Source: Heterobilharzia americana (Eukaryota > Platyhelminthes > Trematoda > Strigeidida > Schistosomatidae). From it: a stretch of 64,000 bases of DNA. Made by a program: the position numbers and the translations under genes. Below the pieces are notes generated by a model that was not told the DNA's origin, made no database searches, and saw only the letters and a list, made by a program, of their open reading frames with translations. Shown one piece after another: positions 44,186 through 56,050 of this stretch. Location of the stretch: NCBI GenBank assembly GCA_944470555.2, contig OX104131.1, positions 13,198,515 to 13,262,514 of the forward strand, given 5' to 3'. Every line of letters starts with the position of its first letter. The first letter of the stretch is position 1.

Positions 44186-45834
44186 CTTTTCAATTTTACC
44201 AGGAGTTTTGCCCTTATCGGCTTTCATCAGTTATGTGTTCATGCAAATATGAGGAAATTGGTGTCCTACCAACACTACACTTAGTTTATTGGTTAGGTTT
44301 CACAAGCCTTTTCGGTAGACTTCAAGTAGCGCTGTGTACTTAGAACTTTACAGTCAAATTAGTAACCTTCTGGCGGCTGATTCCTATAGGTTAGACATTT
44401 TTATTTGTTTTTTACCGTAATTGAAAATTCTTATCGATTTTGCGTCTTTGACGTATTCTTTTACATGAAATGGAGAGCATCACCATGATTTAACTGAGCC
44501 ATGGTACAGTTTCACTCAAATTAAAGTCTGTAGTGCAGTTCATACAGATGTTCAATGGCGTTACAATTCCTAAATAGTAAAATGTCCTCACATACTCTTA
44601 CCCTGATCTACACAGGGCTTTCTGTTTCAGTAATGATGACACTTTAGATTGTTTTCAAATAATCTCCTCTCTAGAGATAACCAGTTTTCAAATTTAAACA
44701 ACAACAACATCTAACGATAATCAATGTCCTTGTCTATAGATCGATTTGACCACTGAAAGTTGTCGTCAGTTTTGCTTATCATATTTATATGCTCGTGTGC
44801 ATGGTTATTGCATATTTCTTCACGTAGATGTTTGTATGTCATACACAAAAGATAAGTTTATTGATCGCTCCAGGTATATTATCGCAACACATCGTCCATG
44901 TCCTCAAGATAATTAGGAATACCTTAGATAACTTGATTATTCAGGGAACACGTGTGTTGTACATTCCACTTGTGTTGAAAAAGGATGTTCACATTAGAGT
45001 GAAACAGAAAACTTGAAGAAATATTTATCTCAACAATTGGATAAACGTGCATCTGTATATGTGCGTATGTCACTTTATATTATGCGGATAACTTGAATAC
45101 AAGCAGATGGAGGGTTAGTATGTAACTGTCTAGGCTGTCAAAAGTTGTTTACACAATATTATTCGGGTTTTTTTCTCACCAGGTAGCTGAAGTATTTGCT
45201 TTCGTCAGACCAACCGAATTATTATGCTAAATCTTACATTCGTGTAACAGGGTAACAGAGGAAGACCGTGGTTGGTGGGTGTTTTGTAGAAACGATTAAG
45301 TCAGTGGTTGATCTTGATATATGTCAACTAGACTACTCGCCGCCATTGTTTTATTTCAGACAAGAGTTCGCAATTTGTAGTAAACACCTTTATTCATAAT
45401 CCTTGTTGAGCTTAGTGAAGAGAATCTACAGTCGATGTAAGAGCATAAGAAACGACAAATAAATACTTACACTGGCGAACTAACTGGTCTTGACTGAAAA
45501 CCGTATGAGCTGAATATAGCATGGATATGTTCATGCGGTTACTGGACTTATTGGTTGACTACAGCTCACAATGATGATACCCCTGATCGCAGTAGTTTTC
45601 ATCCTTAAAGATAACGAAACATTGAAAAATGTAAGGCATTGCCACTGTGGAGGTCGAACTAAATGTATGCGACCAACTGGAAATCAGCATCCTCTTGCTT
45701 AAGTGTGAATATAGAAGCAAACGTTTGTGATGAGAATGATGCATAGTTGGACTGCGCAAAGGCTTTTTCCGATTCCTAGGCCTTACTAGGTGATATTATC
45801 CTGCTAGGTGAAGACGCTGGGAAAAGGCAGAGAC

Positions 45835-46165
45835 TTCTGAGGGTGTTGAGCAGAAATCTGAGTGTTTGGTGGGCATGCTCTTCACACCCGTCATATGTAA
45901 GGTAATGTTCTAGGGCTGGTCTGCAAATACTCCTAGTTTAAGGATAGGGAATGATTTGGTGGAATCCGTTGGTTTTTCATTTACTTACGGAGTTAAATCA
46001 ACTTGAATGGGTTGGTCGCTGAAAAAATCTCATTTGGGTTGGAAAATGCCCATTTGGCATTTACCAAATTGTCATCTGTGGCACCGACTGACGAGATATC
46101 CGACTATCCGTTAAAGCACAAACATATTGCATTACAGTTCCTTCTGTTTTGTTACACGGTTGTGA
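45835..46165 (+). pseudogene. RTE/SR2-like fragment
   Basis: It matches 38235-38460 closely along its length. Examples are TGAGCAGAAATCTGAGTGTT, GTAAGGTAATGTTCTAGGGC, GGACTGG/GGGTTGGTCGCTGAA and GTTACACGGTTGTGAGGCAT. It is interrupted at 46165 by a Sm-alpha SINE. Confidence 0.7.
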
Positions 46166-46445
46166 GGCATGATCATTAAAATAACGCTCTGGTGTTTGAA
46201 GCAATCGGTCCCGAATTCGAATCACTGTGGGAACAACACCACTCACTGGGAGGCAGGTACATCCAACTGATGAGTCCCAAATAGGACGAAATGCCCATCC
46301 TGGATTCCACTGCTACCCACTATTCATAATTACTATAATTAAAACACAGGTAATATTGAGGCATCCGCACAGAAGCCCATATGCCAGTAGAGACCGACCA
46401 ATTCGGTCCAATCAACGACAGTTTAAAGCATGCAACAATACTGAT
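46165..46445 (+). mobile_element. Sm-alpha-type SINE with intact hammerhead
   Basis: The order on the + strand is tRNA-like part (AATAACGCTCTGGTGTTTGA, AATTCGAATC), hammerhead (46253-46312), then tail (AGGTAATATTGAGGCATCCG, GACCGACCAATTCGGTCCAA, CAACGACAG). The unit starts directly at the RTE fragment junction. Confidence 0.85.
46253..46312 (+). ncRNA. Schistosome-type hammerhead ribozyme (intact core)
   Basis: GCAGGTACATCCAA, CTGATGAG (46267-46274), stem II GTCC...GGAC, GAAA (46288-46291), stem III ATG-CC-CAT with pairing kept by compensating changes relative to AC-GCGC-GT, triplet ATC ending 46299, then CTGGATTCCACTG. The only core-adjacent flaw is A opposite C at the first pair of stem I. 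Family activity is established knowledge for Sm-alpha, but this copy has not been tested. Confidence 0.8.
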
Positions 46446-47340
46446 GTTATAGACCACTGTTTTTCTGATTTCAACTGAGATATCCTCACTTATGAAGCAC
46501 ATCACATCAGCTCAGCTAAATAATTCAAAACTGTAGTCATATTGATAAGCACCCAGCCAGCCAGCCATTCTAGTCACGTAATCTTTATCTATACGATCCT
46601 GTTTCTGAAGACTTATGGCTTTTATGATATATATATTCACTGAAATACTGAACAATCGATGAACAAACTACCCTCCTACTGGTGCCAGTCTAAATTTTTC
46701 ACAATTCGAAGCTGGGAATTGTTGTTGCTTACCAATTTAACCCCGCAAATTCCGTATGCAGCAGTTTGGGCCGACCAATCAAGAGATTTGGACTAGGTTA
46801 ACGACCTATATTTTGAAATGATTGGCTTATCTTACTGGGTAGTGACCTTGGGACTCACGTATATACCGGTATGTGTTAGGTGCAGATTGTCTATAGAGGA
46901 TGTTGAAGAGGATTCTCTTATTCCTTTTTTTCATCCCAACCATTGAATAGGTGTTTTTCTGCTGGAGAAAAAAAATCAATCAAATTGAATGTCAGATTCT
47001 TTGCATCTTCAGGTAAGTTATATAAGTTCCATCCAGCTTAATCTATCCTCTTTATTGAATGCCTACTTCATTCTTAAGCTGGGGTTAAAATTGTTCAGAG
47101 GTAGCAATAGAAAGGCATCTTCTCTTTTGACACTACTTATGTAAAATATGCAGTTTTCCTCCTGATTAAATAATCCACCCAATGAAGGCAGAAAGCTAAC
47201 ACTATAATTATTCACTGGATCGATAGACACAAGGTGAAAGAAAGGATATTTGGGTAGTATTGATTATTCATGTGATGACAAAAATCGATAAAATTTAAAG
47301 CGTCTGCCACTATGAAATGACGGAAAGGCGGAGACAGTTG
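46446..47340. other. Non-coding DNA, nothing recognised
   Basis: No gene, splice-bounded frame or known repeat was recognised. Confidence 0.4.
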
Positions 47341-47344
47341 GATA

Positions 47345-47670
47345 ATTGTTGGGATAAATGAGGATTTTAATTTAGAAATAGTAGTCATTGCGTACTGACA
47401 TCAGCTGGGGAACCATTGAAAACCAGGAAGCACTGGACAGTTGTTTCGTCCTAGTATGGAACTGCTCAGCAGTACGCATCCACGACCCGACTAGGGATTG
47501 AATTCAGTGGCTGAATGGTTAACGGATTCACCGTGAGACCCGAAGGTCCTGAGTCCGATCCCTGGCCGGGTCCTGGATGAGTACTGCTGAGGAGTCCAGT
47601 ACTAGAACGAAACACCTGTCCAGTGCTCTCAAGTTTTCAGTGGTTCCTCAAATGGTGTCAGTTGGATAAC
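47345..47670. mobile_element. Family B SINE, head-to-head inverted dimer
   Basis: The minus copy (47345-47505) carries a hammerhead with CTGAGCAG (G8 lost). It is followed by the plus copy (about 47505-47670) with tRNA-like part (CAGTGGCTGAATGGTTAACG, GAGTCCGATCCC) and a nearly intact hammerhead. The heads of both copies are deleted, so the tRNA-like parts nearly touch. Confidence 0.8.
47579..47626 (+). ncRNA. Hammerhead ribozyme motif, family B
   Basis: GAGTACTG, CTGAGGAG (47587-47594), stem II GTCC...GAAC with one C-A mismatch, GAAA (47609-47612), stem III AC-ACCT-GT, GTC (47618-47620), CAGTGC. Stem I pairs over six positions with one G-U. The core is intact and stem II is weakened. Confidence 0.65.
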
Positions 47671-47956
47671 TACTTGAATTGTCCTGTGTGTGTCTGTGTG
47701 CGTAGAATGGAGCAACTTGCAAAATTGTCCGCTAACCGCACATTTTTCTGATGATAACTATTGAGGTTTTGCGTTCCAACTTCTCCTCTGGCGCATTACA
47801 AGGTTTTTAGAGGAAACTATCCCCTATCGAGACATAAATAACGGTCGTTAGGGGGAAAAAGGGATGGATCTACACATATAGATCATCCTGCTACAAAAAG
47901 GTGACGCTGAAATTCTTCAGCATATACTTTTAGAACTGCACCACTTGATCATTTAA

Positions 47957-48102
47957 GAGACTCTAAAGGCCACTTTAGTAACTACTGAGGTGAACAATTA
48001 GGTTCCTCCATTTCCTAAGGAAACTACCTTTCCAACCAAAATAAAAGAAGCTGATTGGTTATTTCAGCGGTCGCCAGATAGGTCTTTAAAGTCACTCTAT
48101 CA
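47957..48102. mobile_element. Palindromic MITE-like element
   Basis: Same family as 42094-42634: GAGACTCTAAAGGCCACTTT at the left, GATTGGTTATTTCAGC and TCTTTAAAGTCACTC at the right. Confidence 0.7.
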
Positions 48103-49630
48103 TTTAGATATTCGAGGCTCTATGCAGTTAGCCCTACTCTCAAATTAAGGATGGTATCCGTATAACAGTATGCATACGTTGCTCAAAATTTATAATCGCC
48201 TATGTAGAAGGAGAAGGCGCTTTCGTGCCTCCTCGTTCACTGATGTAAGGGGATCACTTGTGGAGACTGTAACACGAGAGACTGATCATTTCCGGGTATT
48301 TTCATTTGTGCACTAGTGATAAGGTCAATAGTTGTGAATTGAACATCTCACATGTAAAGCTGAATGACATAACTTTCATCGAGCTGTTGAAGCGACTTAG
48401 TGATCACTACCAGTTCAGCCTCAGGACTTCTGACTGACTACTACCGGATATATCGAAGAGACAATTTCAAATAAACTAGCGTCTTCAGATTGTTAATAGT
48501 CTATAACTGTATTCTGTTCAGTAATTAACACCACAAAACAATGTGTGTGTGTATGTGTACTACAATGAGTTATCAGTATCTTTAATCTCAGCTTAGGCAA
48601 AATATTAGATGGTTATTTTGTCTCCAATATACGAAAAAAGAATACAAGTTTTAGCACGTTCAATTACCACAGTTATTATTGATGAAATTGTTTAAAGTAT
48701 CCTGTCAAAAGAGGAACACGTAATGGTATTCTTTTGTATGTATATACATACATACATTCATGTCTATTTTTCTTCTGCACTTCTTTTACTATTTCTTACT
48801 ATTTTCAAATGAGTCTTCTAACGGAAATCAATGAACAATCAATAAGATTGAATGTATTACTAAAGAAAAGTATCGATCGATAATCTATTTTTTTTAGTAC
48901 ACCATTTATTAGTTGGTTTATTCATATTGTACTTTAACTGTTTAGCATAAATTTGTCATTTTGTGTTTGAATCAAAGGATCACCTTCGGTTCCACGAAAC
49001 GGCGCTGATACTGGAGCTCTAATGGTATTAGTTGTAGTTATTTATTGTGTAGAAGGAAAGATGGAAGATGCTTATCCGCTGGTAACAGAATAGTTTGAAC
49101 TTTTATCTAACCTGACTGCGTTATTCCCACCGTGTAGTTTACAAACACCTGGTTCGATTCCACACACTCACTTATTATCTGTATTCTCTCTGATGTAGCA
49201 GCGCTCAGTGTTCAAGAATACTGTTGGTCAGGGTCAGGCATACCCCATAAGTTTATCTTATCGTTCTACTGCACTTTTTAGCACAAGTGAAAGATAAAAT
49301 CAGAAAAAAAAACACTTTAGGAAAACAAAAAAAATGTGTATTACAGACAATCGGCCCCCTTTCAAAAAGAACAAATTTTGCAGAGAGAGTGACAATTTTC
49401 ACTTTTTTCAGAAAGATGAAAAAAGCATATTTGGATAATCAATTTGGATGTAACTGACAAAGTACACGGTCCAGTTTAACATTTCTAACAGCTGAGTAGC
49501 ATTTCAGCCGTCTTATAGGAATGTCAACAGTTTTTTTCTGTGGAAGTCAAGATAAGAAAGTTTGATCTCTGGAAAAAGCTTTAAAACAATGTCTGTGGTT
49601 TCTGAATACTGCTTATGTTGTCTTGATGAC
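48103..49630. other. Unrecognised DNA
   Basis: No supported gene or repeat was recognised. A B-box-like GGTTCGATTCC occurs near 49154 without a clear tRNA-like context. Confidence 0.4.
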
Positions 49631-49634
49631 ATAG

Positions 49635-49890
49635 CTTAGGAATCTCCGTCGTTCGCATATGGCCTCCTGTATGGATGCCTCCACATTGACGGTATTTTCA
49701 ATCTCGGCAATGATGATGGGTAGCGGCTAGCAGTGGAATCCAGGATATGCGTTTCGTCCTATTCGGGACTTATCAGCTGGATGTACCTGCGCCCCAGTGA
49801 GTGATGCTGTTTCCACCAGGACTCGAATCTAGGGCCAGTTTCTTCAAATGCCAGAGCGCTGCTCATCGGGCCACTGAGTCATGACAACCA
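49635..49890 (-). mobile_element. Sm-alpha-type SINE
   Basis: On the + strand: tail (GATGCCTCCACATTGACGG), then stem I strand (AGCAGTGGAATCCAGGATAT), core, tRNA-like part (AGGACTCGAATC). The minus-strand core is CTGATAAG, which breaks the invariant G8 while GAAA and stem II are kept. Cleavage is therefore unlikely. Confidence 0.8.
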
Positions 49891-51945
49891 CTCCTTCAAG
49901 AATACTACCTATTTTGCTTAGTAGTAAATTTCGTCATTGAATGATACTTTTTTACGAGGGATCATGCTTTTTGATCTTGGTTGTGCGGTTTCCGACTGAT
50001 ATCCGGTCGCTAACGCAGTTAGGCAGTGGGAAAACTGCGCTGCTGTCAAATTGAACTGTTCAACCTGTGACTAATTTCTAGATTGGTCATCAAATTTACG
50101 ACAAATCGATACTTAACGCGATTGATTGTCAGGGTACACCACTGATGAAATAGGGCCCACACGAGCCAACCAACCGTCCACTGTTCAGACTACTTTAGTC
50201 CGGCTAGCCAAATCTACAAACCAATGTAAGTTGTTTCTAACTACTCATGTTGTTGAGTAGTATATTTCAGTAGCATATTTGTTCCATAATGTCTGATTGT
50301 TACCGACCGCTGACATTCAGCATATTCAGAACCCAACTTATGCAAGAAACAATTACCCGAACTATCAAAACAACGGTCAAATACTTCGTGGTTTAATACG
50401 ATTTGTTCTTGGTCTGATAATGCGATTTATCTATGACCTCGAATGCTCATCAGAGTTGAAGTGAGACTGGATATGAATAAGGCATGCACCAATTCATCTT
50501 ACTTTATGTCAGGTTGCAACTTAGCCGCGTGAATTACGTTTCTTTCTGAGAATTTTACATTTGACGTCGATATTGCATAATAATACACGAAAATCGCTAC
50601 GAAAGCATCCACTTACGTATGTTTGCAGCCTAATACGTCGTCTACTTCTAACGACCATATTACAGCCTCAAAGTGGGGTCAGAACGGACAATTAAATAGT
50701 ATTCTCATATCATGATTCCAAACTGCTATAGTCGCTAACAATGCACGGATACCGACTGGCAGTCACCAACGTTATACAACTTCCTAACTGATTCCCTAGC
50801 TAACTTATCACTGGAGAAGATACACTGAGACGAGTAACAATATTTATTCAGACCGAAAACCCGAATTAATTGACGAAAGAAGAATATACCAAAATTTATA
50901 CGTAATCTGTCGTTTAACAATAATAATGTTGATTGATCGATTGTCTGTTAGTATAATTGTAGACGTAATTAATACAAAGTACATTTTGATTGGTCCATTT
51001 CCAGACTAGTTTGTTCGTTTCCCTTATCAAATCACCCTTGAATAGGTAGTCGAATGCTTCTTTGGGATAAGCTGGTGAGTCACACAGGGACTTTCTTATT
51101 TGTTTTGATATTCTGATCGACTGTCAAACGATTAGCTTCACAAATAAGTAAAGTTCTTGGTCTCGTCAGCCGCTTTACTCTCAATTCTTAAAGCATACAT
51201 CCAAAAAACATCAGTATGGCGTTATTTTCACATCTAACTGACAGCAGACACTAATATGCCCTTTTCAGATTTCGGAAAACTGTACCTACTATCATCAACC
51301 TTGTGTAACCGAAATATAGTATATCATTCTAGGCAGGTTAAACGCTCTTCTGGAAGGGTACTCATCACTGTGACAGACATCCTCACCTTCATCCTGGATG
51401 ATAGTTTTGTATGCAGTATTACAAAACTATGTGAGTTCGGGTATCAGATCCTCAGTAGGACAATAAACTTTCCCCATTACCTTTAGTCTGATCCTTTAAC
51501 AGCTTTTCTTAGCCGGCGTGGCCAACTGTCGTTTTCAGGTAACGCAGGATAATGGCAGTTGAAGGATGGTAAGGATCTAGTTGATGTATACACTGCTACG
51601 CAATAAACCTACCTGTGATTTATGTTCAGCGACCTCAGACAGATGATTCTTGATATAATTTTATTTCAGGTTGTTCTACTATGGCTACCATACAGAGATC
51701 TCTCTTTCTTTTTATGAACAAAAATGACCAATGATCGATACTAGTCCTAGGGTACTAGTTCCATTTTCCATACCACCCTAATTATTTCGCCTCACTTAAA
51801 CACTGGTTGGTTGGAATAAATTATTGACAGTAATAAGAAATGGAAAGAATCAAAAGTCATTTAGAAGCTGTGTGAAGCATGTCGTCACCTTGAACAACAT
51901 ACTAATTCTACGTCAACATAACTTTCATTTATTATCATTATATCA
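49891..51945. other. Unrecognised DNA
   Basis: Short frames (51256-51486 + and others) lack known domains. No repeat family was recognised. Confidence 0.4.
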
Positions 51946-52890
51946 TTATTTGTGCCTTGGGTTCCTAATGGAACATAGGGCTTCAGTAGCACGTCTCCAT
52001 TCCACTCTGTTCTCTGCAATCTTTTGAACCTGGTTCCACGACAGCCCACAAGCTCTCATTTCTTCCTCGCACGATCTCCTACATGTCACCCTCACCTCCG
52101 ACGCCCAACTCGTCGCTTCCATTTGGGTTCCACCCGAGCAACTGGCCTGACGCGTGATGTCCACAGTCGGCTTTCTCAGTGTATGCCCAATCCATCTACA
52201 CTTCCTTCCAATGCATATTTGTTGGGTGATAGGTTCTTGGTTGGTTCGTTCACAGAGCTCCTTGTTGCTTATTCTTTCTGGCCATCTGATCTTCAGTAAC
52301 GAGTGAGGGTAGGCGGCAGTTGTTGATGAATATTTGTAGTTTGTTGGAAATTCTTTTCATAACGCCCCAAGTCTCTTAGCCATACAGAAGCACTGACTTG
52401 GTGTTGGTGTTGAAAATCCGGATCTTGTTCCACACGCTGAGTTCAGAAGATCTCCACACTGGTTTCAGGTTAATGAACGCCTGTCTTGCTTTTCCGATCC
52501 TGGCTGGCTTTGACATCCTCATCTGTGCCTGTGCTGCCTATAGTTGAAATGATGCTGCCTAGGTGGGTGGGTAAAAGAGGCTACTTCCTTTAAGTCTCTC
52601 CCGTTGATGGAGATTGGAGTTTGTTGTTGTTGGCGGTGGTGCGGTATCTTCATCACCTCTGTCTTCTCAACGTTCACTTGAAGTCCCGTTTTCGCTGCTC
52701 TACCTCTTCTGTCAACTTGTTAGTTTTCGCCTGTAGATCTTCAAGTTTGTGTGACATTAGACACAAGTCATCGGTGGCGAAATCCAAATCTTCTAGGTTC
52801 TTTTCCCCGGTCCAGCTAGCGTATCCCCCTCTTCTCGCTCCTCACAGTTTGTTGCATGATCTAGTCCACTACAATCAGGAATATCATTTA
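51946..52890 (-). pseudogene. RTE/SR2-like reverse transcriptase, 3' part
   Basis: Read on the minus strand across frames: LDFATDDLCLMSH (YxDD-type box near 52770), LQAKTNKLTEEVERAAKTGL, VNVEKTEVMKI, FTHLGSIIS, RIGKARQAFINLKPVW, SVLLYGLETWG, CRWIGHTLRKP, then an open frame at 51946-52164 ending CGLSWNQVQKIAENRVEWRR. This is the standard order of RT palm, thumb and C-terminus in RTE-like elements. An inserted Thr in F-A-TDD, stops and frameshifts mark it as dead. The 5' half is absent. Confidence 0.85.
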
Positions 52891-53765
52891 GCTGATGGAA
52901 ATCCAACAGTTGGTCAAATCTAGTGGTTTTCCTGGATTCCTTGCGCCTTATTTGTTTGAATCCAGTTTTGTTTAAGTGGCGTGTAGATAGAATTAGAGTA
53001 AAAGATATAATAAAACTGATGTGTATTTCCGCACACCATCAAGAGACTAGAATTTCTCGAGTAATCAATACTTTTGACCTTGGTTATTGTCCATTTCCCC
53101 AAACTAATACAGCAAGTGGCTTTTTCCTTTTACAAACCTTCCCTCACTGCCTCTCACCTTTTTCCACCCCTTATCCCCACGTCTCATCTCTGCAACAAAA
53201 CTATTCGCATGGCATATGAATGCATACTTCTGACTACGAAAAAAAGGCATTTCCAAGTACAATGATAAACTATAAGAAAGCAGAACAAACAATAATAATA
53301 AACAAAACAAGAACGTGCACTGTGGTCATAAAATTAACCGAAAATATTGGGTTACCATGCGTGTATACACATGGGTAAATCGAAAAGATGTACACATTAA
53401 CACAATTTTCGGACTAATCATCATTGACTGTAAAAAAAGAGAGCAAGATATGTGAAAGAGAAAAGTATTTTATGTGTGAAATAAGGTTAACTGTTTACAT
53501 ACAAGCATGTGCGCGTGCATATGTACATACGCACAGTATTGATTACTTTATGGAACAATATCAATTTATTCCATTATTATTTGCGATTCAAGGCTCTTTT
53601 CTTCACCAAATAAAAAAGGATCCTACTCTTCCCTCTCATTCGTTAAATAAGTTGGTAGATGAATAGTGAACATGTGAGAGTATGTCCTTACTAAGTAACA
53701 ACGAAGTTCTCACAACTCTCGTAGAATTATTGCTGCTGAAAATAATCTTCGTGTTCAAACTAGGA
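52891..53765. other. Unrecognised DNA
   Basis: Several overlapping short frames on both strands (52920-53310 and 53424-53666) show no domains. None is called. Confidence 0.4.
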
Positions 53766-53769
53766 CAAT

Positions 53770-53835
53770 CCAACTACGATAATAATAATAGTAGCAATAA
53801 CGATAAATACTTTGGTAATAATAATACTAGTAATG
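53770..53835. repeat. Imperfect AAT/GTAATA microsatellite
   Basis: Runs of ATAATAATA with substitutions directly precede the family D SINE. Confidence 0.7.
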
Positions 53836-53839
53836 TTAC

Positions 53840-54400
53840 TGGGTGACGATTGAAGGTGGAATGTAGATTTGAACTGCTGCCGGACTCGAACCTGCGACCA
53901 CTGGGTCTCTGGCCCGGTCCTCTACCAACTGAGCTACGAAATCCGACTGCTGACCTGATTTTTATTTCATTTCGCAGCTCAGTTGTTAGAGCATCGGGCC
54001 GGAAACCCGGTGGTCACTGGTTCGAATCCTGCCTCGATCCATATTTTCATTTCAGTTTCAATCGTCACCGAGTAAGAATACTGTTCTGCTAAATCAATAT
54101 GATATTCCCCCTCTAATTCAGTTAGATTTGAATTAGGGTGGGAAGTCCTGAATCGGCAGCCAGTGTGAGTACGATCGAGGGATAGAAACGCATCACGAAT
54201 TAGCACAGCAGTCGGGTAAATACCTTGGTGATTGAAATGAAATAAAAATCTTGTTAGCTTTCGGGCCTCGTAGCTCAGTTGGTAGAGCATCGGGCAGGAA
54301 ATTCGGTGGTCGCTAGTTCGAATCCGGCCACGGTCCAAATCTTCATTTCACCTTCAATCGTCACCTGGTAACGACACTAGTCTGCCAAGTCACGGCTATC
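53840..54400. mobile_element. Family D tRNA-like SINE composite (inverted pair plus third unit)
   Basis: Minus unit 53840-53945, plus unit 53975-54085, spacer with CTGAATCGGCAGCCAGTGTG, and a third plus unit at 54268-54385. The third unit is the best preserved: CCTCGTAGCTCAGTTGGTAG (A box) and GTTCGAATCCGGCC (B box). It folds roughly like a tRNA but lacks a clean acceptor stem. The tail CACCTTCAATCGTCACC recurs in every copy. The long minus frame across it (53979-54338) is an artefact of the repeat. Confidence 0.82.
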
Positions 54401-54404
54401 TCTG

Positions 54405-54660
54405 ATAGTCAAAGTGATAGTACTAGTAATGATAATAATAATAGCAGTGATAATCTTAATAATAATGACAGTAATAATAGAGATAGTCGTAATAATGATG
54501 GTGCTAATAATGGAGCTGATAATGATAATAACGATGGTAGTGATCATAAAAATGATGATGGTAATGATGGTGATAGTGATACTAATCATAGTAATAATGA
54601 TAATAATAGTAGTGATGATAATGATAATGGTTATAGTAATCACCATCATTACTATAGCTG
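54405..54660. repeat. Degenerate ATN trinucleotide array
   Basis: About 85 consecutive triplets of the form AT(A/G/C)/(A/G)TA produce long isoleucine-rich frames on both strands. These frames are not genes. The array follows the family D SINE tail directly, so it may have grown from it. Confidence 0.85.
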
Positions 54661-54839
54661 TGTTGGTGGGAGAATAAATCGTGTAGAGCTAGGAATCCCC
54701 TACAATTGGAGTCATGATTCTTTCACTCTGAACTCTAACTGTTGAATGCAGACGTTCCGGTGACAGATTAGTCATCATATCCAACAACGCGCGAATTTAG
54801 GATTATGCATTTTGAGTTTGGAGGGTTGTGGGGATTTAT

Positions 54840-55100
54840 TTATCGCCTTCAAGTTAACATTCATCATGGACTGACATCAGTCGTAGAAACATTGAAAACC
54901 TGGGGGCACTGGACATCCGTTTTGTTTGAGTATGGGACTCCTTGGCAGTACGTACCTACAATCTCGTCAGGGATCAGACCCAAGGACTTCAGGCCTCGGA
55001 GCGACCATCCGGCCATTGGGTTGGAATTCAGTGGCTCACATTTTCCTACTTTTGTCTTTAATCCAACTGATGTCAATCTGTGATGAAATCGATCAAATCC
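54840..55100 (-). mobile_element. Family B SINE, degraded
   Basis: It shows ACATTCATCATGGACTGACA, GGGGCACTGGACATCCGTTT and AGTATGGGACTCC. On the minus strand the core reads CCAAGGAG, so the hammerhead is dead. A short plus piece of the tail (CCAACTGATGTCAATCTGTG) closes the right end, again making a fold-back. DNA at 55101-55704 shows no clear feature. Confidence 0.7.
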
Positions 55101-55709
55101 TCACAAACCTCCGAACTGAATTACTCCTAAGTGCTTCGAGGCTGAATAATGGTGACAGAGTTGTAGGCGATCGCTTCTGAGGAGTTCCTTACGGGAACGA
55201 AACATCTATCCAGGTTTTCGATTTTTTTTAACTGATGAATATCAGTTTATTTCAGTTTTCAAATGGACTGGGATGCGAGTGCCGAACACAGATGAACAAA
55301 TCAGCATAGAACATGGCACCGAAGTGCATCGGTTCGAATTGACACTTCAGCAGCATACAAAGAGGAAGTGGATGAGAAACGGAGTGATATTAAGGTAGAT
55401 AGAAGCAACTAAGAAGAGAGGAAAAGTGAATGTCCAGACTTTTGAAGATATCAAAGAATGACGACACCTGCTCAGATGCGATTGATTTTCATCTATATTG
55501 AAAAAAGTCTGCAACTATTGGTTTTCATTATCTGGAAGGCTTTAACCAGGGCAGTCAAGAGCGGAACACTATAAAACCTAGTTCCAGGATTTCTTCTTGT
55601 TTGTGCCAAACATGGTACCAAAATATTGTGTCACATACCATATTGGAGTAAAGATATTACTTATGGTCAATACTAATAAGTGCTGTGTGTCTAAATTACG
55701 GATGGAATG

Positions 55710-56045
55710 TGTTAGGGATGCCTATATCCCTCATACTTACCGTTGTATATATTAGAACTGGTTTATTTCGCGCTCTTTTCCTGCGCATGGGTCATATTTC
55801 CTATGACCCGCTATTGTTCTGATTGGCTCCTGCCTCTTTAAATGTATTAATGATTTTTTGTCTTTCAAGGTTACTGTAAACTCTATAAATAGGGTCCAGT
55901 TTCACTTATAAACGTTTTCAGTTTGAGATACTATAAATTCATCTGATTTCCAGTCTTTTGATTTTTCTTTGCAAATCACTCGGATTGAATCATCTCAACC
56001 CTAGTTAAGTATTTTCCTTCCTTCTCACAACTCCTCATCACAACA
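55710..56045 (+). mobile_element. Solo LTR (Ty3/Gypsy type) with 5-bp target duplication
   Basis: The 336-bp element starts TGTTAGGGATGCC and ends CACAACA, with GAATG at 55705-55709 and again at 56046-56050. It contains CTGATTGGCTCC (CCAAT-like, near 55820) and CTATAAATAGGG (TATA-like, near 55893), as in an LTR promoter. No internal gag-pol or second LTR is present. From memory it resembles the LTR of the schistosome Boudicca element, but this was not checked. The strand follows the TATA-like motif. Confidence 0.85.
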
Positions 56046-56050
56046 GAATG

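Noticed and set aside
49140..49165. tRNA B box near 49154
   Set aside because: A GGTTCGATTCC match alone, without an A box at proper spacing or any cloverleaf fold.
53979..54338. 119-codon minus frame
   Set aside because: It runs through two tRNA-like SINE units and the spacer. Similar frames occur wherever family D is present, so it is a repeat artefact.
54268..54340. tRNA gene
   Set aside because: A and B boxes are good, but the acceptor ends do not pair cleanly, the same unit recurs many times with the fixed tail CACCTTCAATC, and copies are diverged. It is a tRNA-derived SINE.
54377..54677. Long isoleucine/methionine-rich frames on both strands
   Set aside because: They are translations of a degenerate ATN trinucleotide array.
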